Positions 33,804 through 44,725 of a DNA stretch of 64,000 bases are shown piece after piece. The DNA is taken from positions 64,345,543 through 64,409,542 of the forward strand of contig OX235279.1 in NCBI GenBank assembly GCA_944472155.2, given 5' to 3'. The translations under genes were made by a program, and so were the position numbers. Position 1 is the first letter of the stretch. Each line of letters begins with the position of its first letter. The notes under the pieces are model-generated. The model was given only the letters and a program-made list of their open reading frames with translations, was not told the origin of the DNA and did not search any database. The DNA is from Trichobilharzia szidati (lineage: Eukaryota > Platyhelminthes > Trematoda > Strigeidida > Schistosomatidae).

Positions 33804-35439
33804 GATTAACTTCACTGTCATCATTTTTCCATTTCTCTTCATGCAAGTCACAACTTCTAATGGTTGTACCTCATTATTATTGCTAATAATCAAAATTAGG
33901 CTGTTTTATTACTGTATGTATTATTCTCATTTTGTACTTCCACTATTGTTGACTTTATACCGTAAATGTGGACAAATTTCCATGGTTAAATGCATTTATA
34001 TTTTGAGTAAATCAGATACAATATTGTGACAAATGCTGCGAATTCCATTCTGTATTATAAGTCCTGTTTTTTGGAATAAAGTAGATTAATATTATTATTG
34101 CTTTAAATTGTACATGAAACAACTTGTGTCGCTGGTATTGTTGTTGTCTTTTATTGATCATCAAATTGGCTGTTCAATAAATTGTTTGTTAGGCTTGAGC
34201 CTAATTAGTCATACAAATGCGATCCGGTAATTGTTGTAACTCACTTTTAAGATAAATAAAGAAGTCTACTTTTTGTTCGTTGATTGGGTGGGTGTAATAC
34301 ACTCACTTATTTCATAGTATACCAATCTGTGGGGTGTAGGTATATGAAAAGGAAAAACATGTTTACACATGGGTGTGGTACATGTAAACAACGACAATGA
34401 TAACATCAAAAAAAAACAAACATTTTAATGAATGCATTATCAGAATAACAAGTATATATTGCCTACTCTCCTGTGTTTAATACTAATGTAGTGACTAGAA
34501 TTTGTTCAGTTGTTTTGTGTGTTAATCAGAATCCAGTTTTTCAAAAGCACAATTGTACTACTACTAAAATCGATTTTTTTCATTTAGATAATGATTACAT
34601 TGAGCTGTTTATTTTTGGCGGGGATGAGGAGTGGATGTGGTTGGAATTCTAGGGTTTACAGAACACTGAATTATTATAGGACGGAAATAAAGTACGCTTT
34701 TTGTCTGAAATGCCTTACCAGTGTGACATTGGCCGTATTAGATTTTTAAGATATAGATATGTTCTTTGTTTCAGCATCAGACTCTGTCTTAATATGACTG
34801 CATATATCTTATTCGTAAAAAGATGAAATGCACTTGACGATTTACTGAAGTTGTTGTGTAAAATAAAACAATCAAATCTTTACAATTTTAGCCATTCCCC
34901 GGAACTACAAATCTTCTCTACTAACTGACAATGAGTTTAACTGACTGATGACTGCTAAGTAACCGGTGTCATTTATTTAATCCCTAGTGGTGTTGAGTCA
35001 ATTCTTCACGGTACGAAAAATACCCATTTAATTTAATTAATAACACAGACGCCAGCAAAGAGATCTCTACTCGTAACTTCACTTCCAAGTGTTAATTGAC
35101 AACAAATATCAGTTAGTAACAGAATGAATGAAAATGTGTGAGAAATGACAGTCAATAACCTTATATAATTGGGAAGGTTGACAACTAACCAGTTAAGTGA
35201 TGAATAATCATTTGCAAATGATTGCGATAGGAAACAAGAGAACAAAGGACTGAAAATGGGTTACAAAAGCATTTTTTTTAAAATAATAAAAGGACTGCAT
35301 AGAATTCACTGTACAACAATTCAGGAAAATAAAATTTGTATTAAACCCATGGTATTAAATGAGGTTGGATAAAACATTTCTGAACATATAGTTTAAGTTT
35401 TCCCTTATGCATTGCTAAAAGCGTAGGCTGTATGAAGAT
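33804..35439. other. Unassigned stretch
   Basis: 34021-34100 is the second copy of the 80-bp repeat at 881-960. The rest is AT-rich without recognised features. Confidence 0.42.
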
Positions 35440-36400
35440 GTAAGCGAAATCCTTTCGAACGATTCTGAATGAAGTCTATAATGATGCTGCGTCACTATTA
35501 GTAATAATGTGCTCCAGAATTAAGCTGCTGACTGTCCTGCGTTCTCCTTCTGACAACCATGCTGGTAAGTGTTCATGGGAGTACCTAGACAAGGTTTTTC
35601 TGGTACTTAACTCCACAGGAGTAAGTAGAATGGTAAATGCACACTGAATTTACCAACAGCAGGATCTTGTGTTTGATTTTTTGGTGACCAGTGGCGTGTG
35701 TAGAGAAGGTGAGGCGTAGAGACGTGGCAAAGAACCTTCTTCGAGTTGCTATTAACCGACGGCTTCGGAAAACAATAATTGTATATCCTTTGAATTTCAG
35801 ATTTACAACTAATTATTTCTTCGACAGTTTATGTGGAGCACTGGTCTAGATGTTTGTCGATGAAGGAGGTTGGATATCCATTTTTGATTTGAGTATTTCT
35901 GAAGGATTCCAACTGCTTATACAATATATCTTCCGTGTATATGGGTAGATTCTCATATCAAGAAAGGAGATGAGATTTCATTTTCTGTTAAGTGGAAGTC
36001 TGTCAGTTGGTTTATGGTAAATTTATCTTTGCAGACTTCCATCATATAGTTTTGTAAGCTGGACATCTAGGAAGGATAATTTACCTCCTGATTCCACTTC
36101 AACCAATCTATGAGCGTTGTTAAAGAATTCCAACATTTTGTTTAGGTCCGTATTTTCTTCAGGGATGATAAATATGTCATCCATGCACCGCTTGTAAACT
36201 CTGAACTGACAGATGGTTGATTGGAAGCCAGTTCGCAGTGTTTACAAGTCTAAGAAACTCACCATTGTGATGAACGTTTGAGTTAATATTATATAATTCG
36301 AAGCAAACGGTTAGCAGACACGGACCTAGACTTCCTTCTTTACTGGAACTAGTTAGCGAGGCATTTCTACAACCTTGAAGAAACTGATGTCCCTACTGCT
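35440..36400 (-). pseudogene. PLE reverse transcriptase to GIY-YIG relic (family-3-like)
   Basis: Minus-strand reading, with many frame changes, gives KEGSLGPCLLTVCFELYN (from the MGSPLGPLLA motif), then a polymerase-box remnant (VYKRCMDDIFIIPEEN; YVDD altered to CMDD). Next come FFNNAHRLVEVESGGKLSF, NGYPTSFIDKHL, and the entry and start of the GIY-YIG domain. Heavily decayed but in correct order. Confidence 0.75.
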
Positions 36401-36829
36401 TTTCTAACCAGTATCACCCATACCTGAGTTCACAGACGTTAACATTTAGCCGTATAACCGACTGCCACTAACCATCTAAGATATTTATTTATTATTTATT
36501 TGTTTTACTCTACTGACTACTTTTCAGATGTTCACCATGACAATATACACAATAGAGTTGTTGATTCAGTTCTATTTATTGCATAAAATTATTCATCTCT
36601 ACTTTCCACCAATAAGTCTTCACTAGTTATTACATTCATCAATGAGTTATGTTTAAAATAATCAATAAAGGTATATAGATATTCTCTTCTTGTATATATA
36701 AAATGGAAATCATTTTGGTTTATAGGGAAGTAAGAAGGCGGAGATAAATGCAATGAATCTATTATATACTATAAGATTTATAACCCCTACTTTAATGAAG
36801 TGTGTTACGATCAACGAATACAGTGGTAT

Positions 36830-38204
36830 TATTATTGTTGTTCTCTTGGGTTCCGATTGGAACATAGAGCTTCAATAGCACGTCTCCACTATGTTCTATT
36901 TTCTGCTGTCCTCCTTAGCTGGGCCCACGATCGGCCGAAATCTCTCATCTTCTGCTCGCCCGATCTCCTCTATGTCACCCTTGGACACATGACAAACTCG
37001 CCACTTCCCATTGGGATTGCACTCGAGGGCCTGAAGCGCTATGTCACCTAACGGTCTCCTCAGTATATGCCCAATCCACCTCCATTTTCTTCTGTATTTT
37101 TGTTGAGCAGTCGATTCTTGGTTGGTTCAGTCTCACAGTTTCTCGATGCTCATTCTCTCTGGCGAAAGCAGCTGCTGATATAAGTCTGTAACCTTTTGGA
37201 AATGATTTTTTTGATCAGCTTGTCGAGTTTCTGACTCATACTGAAGGACTGAATAGACATTGGTGTTGAAAATCCGATTCTCGTTCTTCATGCTGAGTGC
37301 AAAAAATATCCAAACTTATTTCGGAGTGGTGAAGGTGTTTTTTGCCTTTCTAATTCTGGCTTTGACATTTTCATTCGTTCCAATGTTTCCTAGATAAGTG
37401 AAGGAAGTAGTCTCTTTCAAATTTCTCCAGTCGATGGTGACTGGGGGTCGTTTTTGTTGCTGTTAGTTGGTTATCTTCATAATCTCCATCTTCTCCGAGT
37501 TCACTTGAAGTCCTGTCTCCAGTGTTTATTCATCCAGTTTATTGGTTTTCGCCTGAGATTCTGTGTGATGTTAAACGTAAATCTTCTAGAGTCTTCTTAT
37601 CAGTCCGGCGTATTCTCGTCTTTTCGCTCCCAACGTACGGTGCTCCACATAATCTAATCCACTAGAACAGGAATATCATCAGTGATAATAGATAGCCTTA
37701 CTTTCGTACCCACTTCAAAGGCTTCACTGAGTTTTCCATTGTGTATCATCTGACATATGCCTTTGTCATAAAGCCGTTGAATGAGGTTGAAAAAGATTTG
37801 GGCACTGCACGCCATCAACGCTATCGGAGGCTTTTCTTATGTTGATGAAATTGAGGTAGAGACTCGGCTGCTGTTCTGTGCTTTGTACGATGATATGTAG
37901 AGTTGCTATTTGATCCGTACTTGGTTTGCTTTTCTCCAAATCCAGCTTGTTCAAGGCAGAGGTCTGCACCCAGTGCGTCTTTCACTCTCTTCAGGTTGTC
38001 TAGACTTAGTTTTTTGCTTGACGTGGATAAGAGAATGATTCCGCGTCAGTTCTCGCAGAGGCCTAAATCCATCTTCTTTGGTAGCTTGACAAGGTAGCCT
38101 TTCTTCCAATCAGTAGGCACCCTTCCTTCTCTTCTTATATTGTCTGCTCCTAGTTTAGCATTCATGTTGCCAACTAGGATTTTGATGTCACCATTTTGGA
38201 TTTT
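36830..38204 (-). pseudogene. RTE-type retrotransposon copy, RT to 3' end (left part)
   Basis: The minus strand, from right to left, carries an endonuclease piece (DIKILVGNMNAKLGADN) fused directly to the RT start (VPTDWKKGYLVKLPKK, NWRGIILLSTSSKKLS). It continues with STDQIATLHIIVQSTEQQPS and LYLNFINIRKASDSVD. The C-terminal half contains TSFTYLGNIGTNENVKARI, KYRRKWRWIGHILRRP and ALECNPNGKWR. The jump from endonuclease to RT implies an internal deletion. Stops are frequent. The right part of the endonuclease lies beyond a PLE insertion at 38205-39443. Confidence 0.85.
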
Positions 38205-38256
38205 CATACAACTGGTTCCCTTGATAAAATTTCGATAAAGAAAGGAAGACGAAATT

Positions 38257-38305
38257 TGCAGTGTAAAATGATATCATTCTATTTCACAGGTTCTCATCAG
38301 CTGCA
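38257..38305 (-). ncRNA. Hammerhead ribozyme, PLE family 1 (mutated triplet)
   Basis: Same as the array ribozymes, but the base before the scissile position context is altered: ACA instead of AUA. This breaks the obligatory U of the NUH triplet, so cleavage should be lost. Stem I, CTGATGA and GAAA are unchanged. Confidence 0.72.
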
Positions 38306-38729
38306 GACTACCTGAAATTACAATGGTTATATAAATGATAATAACATACTTTAATGTTTTGATTAGTAGTAGAGAAGAGATAAAATTGACGCATCCAAAA
38401 AAGAATGAAAGCATTACAATTTTTAGTTTAAGTTATCATCATCAATTTATACACTTTCAGAGTTGAAAAGAGGGGGGAGAGGTAAGACAGAAAACTGAAA
38501 AATTGATTAACAGAAAGGGTGTTAGCTTGTAGGTTCACATGGCAACTCCGAAAAACAAAAGCATTTACAGTTTATAAGATTGAGATTTGCTCAGTGAGTT
38601 GAGATCACTGAATTAGATGACTAATCACTCACTCCCTTGGTAACTGAATTTTGATTTTGATTAGTAATCTAATTCAGTGATCTCAACTCACTGAGCAAAT
38701 CTCAGTCTTATAAACTGTAAATGCTTTTG

Positions 38730-39212
38730 CAAAAAATTTATATTTGTAAAGTCTCAGCGAGATTGAAATGAGTAATTCCAACGTTTCGTTCGGCAATCTG
38801 GTCCATATCTTCTAATGGAAACGTTAAGAAATGTTTTGCAACTGTTTACCCACACACACTCTGTTTAAAGTGTTTAACAAAGGTAGACCGATATTTGTAA
38901 GTCCAAGGTCAAATTTTGATCATAGCTCATAAATATTTTGTTTATTATACTTGTTGGTACTTTTTGAATGACTCATGATTGGACAAATTTTTAAAAACAA
39001 ATGATGTTCCTTTTTATATATAAACCTATGTAATGTTAATTTCGATTAATTTCCCTGAAGAAGTTCGGACCAGATTGCCGAACGAAACGTTGGAATTACT
39101 CATTTCAATCTCGCTGAGACTTTACAAATATAAATTTTTTACAAATGTCTACTTCTCACTCGGCGCCCAAATATTTTAGAACTATTCTGTCAAATCTTGA
39201 CGACAGTTCAAT
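38730..39212. mobile_element. Nested 483-bp insertion with 74-bp perfect inverted repeats
   Basis: 38731-38804 and 39067-39140 are exact inverted copies. A 14-bp duplication TGTAAATGCTTTTG flanks the insert at 38716-38729 and 39213-39226. The right arm reads CCTGAAGAAGTTCGG, loop, CCGAACGAAACGTTGG: a 6-bp hairpin followed by GAAACGTT, one extra base away from a hammerhead core. After the arm, 72 bp (39141-39212) may be the start of a coding region. Probably a 5'-inverted, truncated PLE of another family. Confidence 0.85.
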
Positions 39213-39443
39213 TGTAAATGCTTTTGTTTTTTGGAGTTGCCATGTGAACCTACAAGCTAACACTGTTTCTGTTAATCAATTTTTCTGTTTTCTGTCTTAC
39301 CTCTCCCCCCTCTTTTCAACTCTGAAAGTGTATAAATTGATGATGATAACTTAAACTAAAAATTGTAATGCTTTCATTCTTTTTTGGATGCGTCAATTTT
39401 ATCTCTTCTCTACTACTAATCAAACATTAAAGTATGTTATTAT

Positions 39444-39530
39444 CATTTTGGATTTTGTCCATTACTGTTTACAGTTGTCTGTAAAAGTCTTCCTTAATCT
39501 CTCGTTCCGAGTTGTTTTTAGAGGTTTCCG
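39444..39530 (-). pseudogene. RTE endonuclease, right part of the interrupted copy
   Basis: Minus-strand translation reads SEREIKEDFYRQL, then TVMDKIQN, which continues across the duplicated target into GDIKILVGNMNAKLG at 38204. The pattern xEFYxxL..xxxIPxxD..xxGDxNAxxG is that of RTE endonucleases. Confidence 0.75.
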
Positions 39531-41971
39531 TTTGAAGACACTTTTGACACATAACTTGCAGAAATGAGTTATAAAAAAGAAATTGGAAAACGGATGCTCT
39601 GAAGACTTTGTCCTTTCTATTTTAAAAATTTAGACAGTTCACCTCTTTCAGAAAATACCTAAAAGTTTTATATCTTGTTGTAGAAAAGTTATTGTTGGAT
39701 TAAAAAATTAACTTTAATGCAAAATATAATCGGATTTTCTGCCAACTAATTCAAGAATATTGAAGCACGCAGAAAATGCACAGCAAGTTTGTCCCCGGTG
39801 TCCTGTTTTAGTAATATTCCTAATTTTACCACACAAACAGTTTAAAATGTGAACACATGTTTGGATTACACCAATCAATGGTCCGATAACGATTAGGTTA
39901 GTAGCTATCCACTTCATAGGAAATAAACCTTCCAATATACTGAACTGTTAGTGTAATATGAAGGTAATTCATTCATTTGCAAATATTGTCAGGTCAATAA
40001 TAACTACGTACTTAAAACTTTATTTTATCTATATAACACTGAAACAAACTGACTAAATTAGCGATTGAATGAATCTAATACAATCGTATTAAGTTTGCTA
40101 ATTTGACAAAACATCAAGACAAATGACTAATTCTATGTGGGTATATAATTATGCTCAGTATTTGACTAACGCACAATTGTCTGAGAAGCATATTAATGAA
40201 AATGTCTATCACAATTTATTGTTGAAAGTTATAGATAAGCAGATACTGAATATACACCCCAGCATCTTAAATGAGAGACACTATGAGCCAATGGTTATTT
40301 TTCTCAGATAGAGTTCATCATCGCTTTACAGAAAGAGCTTCTGAGTGGTTGGTGTGCACTCTATCGTCGAACTACTGATACACTCTATCAATGTATATCT
40401 CACAGTCACTCTCCTATTTTGCTGAATATATCGTACAGTAAAATAACCTGGGATATTTTTGCCAGCCATAATCACAATTGATATGATTATGAACAATAAA
40501 TTTTGTTCGAAACGTCATCCAGTAAATAATACTGTTTCACTGTGTGATATACCTAATAAACAAACTAATATGGAATAATCACTTATATTCAATTTTAATA
40601 ACACCAATAATGAATTCATAAGCATATTTCCCGACTCAGATATTTTAAACTGCTTCTGAATAACCACTAGAACTAGAAATATTGTGAGGAAGTAACACGT
40701 ATCTTGTTTTTGGCGAATAGAATTCTATGGTAAATTTTTACAGTTTGCTTAGTTGAATTTTCTCGTCATACAACTACTATTGCAATAGAAACGATTGGGA
40801 GATTTCTCTGATGAATAAGTATTTGTCTACCTGAACATGTGAATGAAATGATACTTTTGAAAAGGTACTGTACAAAATATTTGACTGCCAAAGTTATTTT
40901 ATCATAACTCTCATCACTCGACTTTTAGTATTCCACTCAGTTCCTGAAACTTAGTTACCTAGTTACAGAACAATTAATTAACGCGTAATTATTTGCTAGC
41001 TTAAACAAAACTCTCGAATTCTTGTAAGCATTCAGACTAAAAGTGTTTAGTAGTAGCAAACAGTTACATCAAATAAACTACCAAAATATTTTACCTAAAA
41101 AGGCTTAAATTTTAAAAGTTGACTGGTCATATATCGATTGGGGAATGACTCAATTATTTTATTTACGGCATGTCTTTTTCGTGATCTAGATTAGTGACGA
41201 AGGTAAGGCGCTGCCTAAAATAACCAATCAAATAGATGCTAGGCATAAGTTGACATTCATTCAATGGTCGTTAAACAGACAGGTAAACAACTATTGCCTG
41301 AACGCCTACGAAAACAGATATCTGCATCCCACTTTCATACATTTCCACTCCGTTGCATGAAGGTTATTCTTTTCCTTCCCTAATCACGTGACAGTGAAGT
41401 CTATTGCAGGCTAAGTGTTCATTTTGACTAAGTATGATTCAGCTATTACAGGTAATGGCCTTAAAATAGTTTTTTTTTCTGAATTAAAACAGGCAATTTA
41501 TCATGAAAATCAAGCTGGTTTTTACAAAATTTATACTTTATCCAACTTTACTAAACACGGCTTCAAAATCAACTACATTTTCTGTGTATAAATTTTATAA
41601 AAAACAAGTGCTTTTTGCCACTTATTTCAGACTGATGATGAATGCACATTGGGAAAACAACATTCTGCTGAGAGGCTGTGACAAGTTATTGCCTTACTAA
41701 ATGGTTAAGCTTATAAGAGGAATAGGCATTGAAATAGTTTAGTAACATGCCAGATGATGTTAGCCGATATCCTTCAAATTATCTACAAGTAGTATTAGAC
41801 CTTCATTTGTTGCACTGATCACTCCCAACACAATAACTATTCTGGTAAAGTTGCGAGTGTACATTTGAATATACCTTACACACTAAATGGAGTTAATCTT
41901 TCAACCTGAATGTTTCGTTTCAAAGACTTAGTTTTTTTATTACGGAACAACACGGTTTTCTCATCTTTTGG
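39531..41971. other. Unassigned stretch with one hairpin repeat
   Basis: Only the repeat at 40475-40560 is recognised. Small ORFs (40123-40311, 41503-41700) have no motif. Confidence 0.4.
40475..40560 (+). repeat. Hairpin-CGAAACGTC repeat, copy 3
   Basis: Here the stem is GAACA/TGTTC rather than GAGCA/TGCTC, a paired change, again followed by GAAACGTCAT and ACTGTGTGAT. The tail is shorter than in copy 1. Confidence 0.65.
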
Positions 41972-42185
41972 TAGAAGTTAGAATTCATGAGCCATTGAAT
42001 CGGGTCCCAGTGGCTGAATGGTATACGAGCTTGCCTTGTAACCGCGAGGTCCTGGGTTCGAATCCCAGTGGGTGCGTACTGCCGATGATTCCCAAACTAG
42101 GCTGAAACAGCAGCTGTCCAGTACTCCCTGGTTTTCAGTGGTTCTCTAACTGATATCAGTTCGTGATCAACTCGTAAAAACTTAA
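41972..42185 (+). mobile_element. Hammerhead SINE (family A), copy 3
   Basis: A well-kept body: AGTGGCTGAATGGTATACG, then GGGTTCGAATCCC. The hammerhead (about 42067-42112) has CCGATGA instead of CTGAYGA, stem II TTCC/GGCT is weakened, and GAAAC is kept. Probably inactive. It shares its 5' start with 26931-27145. Confidence 0.78.
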
Positions 42186-43550
42186 CTATCTGTTCTTGTA
42201 TTGGGCGAAACAAGGAAAAAAACTTGTCAGGGAATAGTGAAGAAAGATTTTTGCATGAGGATATTTCCGTTTGGTGAAAGTTCTTTTCTCAGTTAACTGA
42301 TTTCATTATCGTAGAGTTATTTCCTACAAGTAAAACTGTTATGAGTAATTTCCAAAGGAAGAAGGAAACTATCTTACTAGTAAATAGCCATCTATTTACT
42401 ACATATAAATAAATAGCGAAGAAATCAAGTCATAAGGTATTATATTCTTCTGGTGTGCAAATCATTGTAGATGAAACAGTATCCAAATGTATGATCAAAT
42501 GATTGAAAATCATAAGTACTGTAACATCATCACTGATCAGAAATGAACAAGGTGAAGTTAATAACCAACTTCTCTTGTTACAATAAAGTCACCTACTTTT
42601 CCTAATATATATACATATATATATATATATATCACTGTGATAAGATATATGAGATAGTTAAAAGTATCTACAGATAATCTATGAAAATATCAACATTCTG
42701 TAAATGAACCAAAAAAGTTAAAATATTGTTTACGAAAGCCTATTCGATTGCGACTTGTATCATCATTGTTGTTTCAACTTTGCAAAAATTAAAAAAATAT
42801 TTTTTAAGGTAGATTTTTTTCACGAACCGATGCAAGTTAGAGAGAACCAATGAAAAATAATTAGCAATGGACACTTGTTTCTTTCAGTTTGCAACTGTTC
42901 GTATGTACGCACACATGAACACATCAGAGACGTGACGAAATGTATCTTGAAATCAATTAAAGCCCTGAAAACAAACACTCGGAAAAAAACATTTCTATGA
43001 TATTACCTTTCTTGTATAAAATAACGGTAAATGTATTTACTGTTATAAATCAGGTTAGAAAGGTGGCATTCAGATAAAGACAAGCTGCTTGTTTTGTGAA
43101 AATGTTCTCGTTGACTTGATATCGCATAACATTTTTCAATACAAATTAACATCGAATAGGGAACCAGTGAAAACCAATAGGTCTCGGTTATTTCTTCATC
43201 ACTGAAAACTCTCTAGTGTGAGCATGCCACCCTATGCAAGAAAAGTCTCATGGTAAGCAAAAGATCACCTAGCCACTGAGGGTGATTCTTCGTTACATCA
43301 ACTATCATAACCGACAAGTAGTTATTCTGTCGCCAGAGAATTATACTTGGATTCTGAGATTGCGTACACTTGAATAATACTGCTTGATATGGTTGTGTTC
43401 TCCACAAGCTTTCTCTAAAGACATTGTCTAGAAGGACAAAGAAAGATTTGTGATTAAATCAGCCGATTCAGATAAAGCAACCACATCAAAACCATTCACC
43501 GCATAAGCTACAAATCATCTCTATTATTTCAGACAATTAACCAGTCGAAT
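42186..43550. other. Unassigned AT-rich stretch
   Basis: A TA-rich microsatellite occupies about 42605-42632. No gene is recognised. Confidence 0.42.
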
Positions 43551-43563
43551 ACTTGCAGAAAGT

Positions 43564-43999
43564 CCATAAAACCGGTTCCCTCGATAAATTTCGATAAAGA
43601 AAGGAAGACGAAATTTGCAGTATAAAATGATATCATTCTATTTCACAGGTTCTCATCAGCTGCAGACTGCCTGAAATTACAATGGTTATATAAATGATAA
43701 TAACATACTTTAATGTTTGATTAGTAGTAGAGAAGAGATAAAATTGACGCATCCAAAAAAGAATGAAAGCATTACAATTTTTAGTTTAAGTTATCATCAT
43801 CAATTTATACACTTTCAGAGTTGAAAAGAGGGGGGAGGGGTAAGACAGAAAACAGAAAAATTGACTAACAGAAACAGTGTTAGCTTGTGGGTTCACATGG
43901 CAACTCCGAAAAACAAAAGCATTTACAGTTTATAAGATTGAGATTTGCTCAGTGAGTTGAGATCACTGAATTAGATGACTAATCAAAATCAAAATTCAG
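43564..43999 (-). repeat. PLE terminal repeat, inverted left end (copy A)
   Basis: Minus-strand terminal repeat from the copy A stop codon (44000-44002) through the hammerhead to the leader near the lost start codon. It shares AGGCAGTCTGCAG with the repeat at 46319-46750, while the repeats around copy C have AGGTAGTCTGCAG. Confidence 0.85.
43616..43664 (-). ncRNA. Hammerhead ribozyme, PLE family 1, inverted end
   Basis: Complete core on the minus strand: TGCAG, CTGATGA, GAACCTGT, GAAA, self-complementary stem III, AUA triplet, CTGCA. Predicted competent, apart from a weak helix II. Confidence 0.78.
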
Positions 44000-44491
44000 T
44001 TACCAAGGGAGTGAGAGGTTAATCACACTCTCTTTCTGTATGCATAAGTCTGGTTTAAATCGTTTGATTGCGATCGCTTCGGCAAATCGTAGTAAATTTG
44101 CTGTCCTTTGTCTATTTAATATTTTGAAGCACTTAGAAATCTCTACGAGATGTCCGGTATCAACAATATGTCTGGTAATTGCACTCTGAGAATATTTGCT
44201 TCCTTTCAGGCATAGGCTTTTGGAATATGTTCAGAAAACCGGATAGAAGCCCTTCTTTCTGTCCTTCCAATGTACTTGCTCCCGCAAGTGCACGTAAATT
44301 CATAAACGCAGTTGGAGGTGACATCAGCAGGGTATTTATCCAGTTTTGAGTGGATCATAGAAGGAGTGGTGTTGTATACTGTTATGAGTTTTGCTGCCGG
44401 GAAGCTTCTATTTATTGCTCCTTTCAGTCTTCTGTCAATCTTTTGTGAGACTGCATCTCCTTTGAATGGGAGACAAATAAACACTTTTTTC

Positions 44492-44725
44492 ATCATGAGC
44501 TGACATCAGTTAGAGAACCATTGGAAAACCTGGGAGTACTAGACAGCTGTTTCGTCCTAGTTTGGGACTCTTCAGCAGTACGCACCCACCGGGATTCGAA
44601 CCCAGGAACTTCTGGTTACAAGGCGAGCTGTCCAGTACTCCCAGGTTTTCGAATGGTTATCTAACTGATGTCAGCTCATGATGAAATCCTGTAACCAATC
44701 AAATCCCTACAAACCAACACTTGAA
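44492..44725. mobile_element. Hammerhead SINE fold-back inserted in the PLE, 13-bp TSD
   Basis: Perfect AAACACTTTTTTC duplications flank it at 44479-44491 and 44726-44738. The left part is a minus-strand SINE with GGGTTCGAATCCC and a complete hammerhead (44536-44581). It is joined at GGCG|AGCTGTCC to a plus-strand 3' piece, so the outer ends are inverted repeats (ATCATGAGCTGACATCAG against CTGATGTCAGCTCATGAT). The plus arm has the same extra tail as 33436-33795, ending CCAACACTTG. Insertion postdates copy A. Confidence 0.9.
44536..44581 (-). ncRNA. Hammerhead ribozyme in SINE, intact core
   Basis: Minus strand: stem I GTACTG with TAGTAC (one G-U), core CTGAAGA, stem II GTCC-CAAACTA-GGAC, GAAAC, a two-pair stem III capped by AGCT (palindrome ACAGCTGT), and triplet GUC. 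All invariant core bases are present, unlike the other family-A copies in the window. Short palindromic stem III hammerheads are known to work better as dimers. Confidence 0.85.

Larger units (their letters stand above)
38205..39443. mobile_element. PLE terminal-repeat insertion into an RTE element, 13-bp TSD
   Basis: The left arm, 38205-38627, is a minus-strand PLE leader, hammerhead and terminal repeat ending at the start codon. From 38628 plus-strand sequence follows from the PLE's last codons (CTCACTCCCTTGGTAA) through its terminal repeat to 39443, where it stops short of the hammerhead. Perfect CATTTTGGATTTT duplications lie at 38192-38204 and 39444-39456. Without them and the insert, the RTE endonuclease frame is restored. 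A second element is nested at 38730-39212. Confidence 0.88.
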
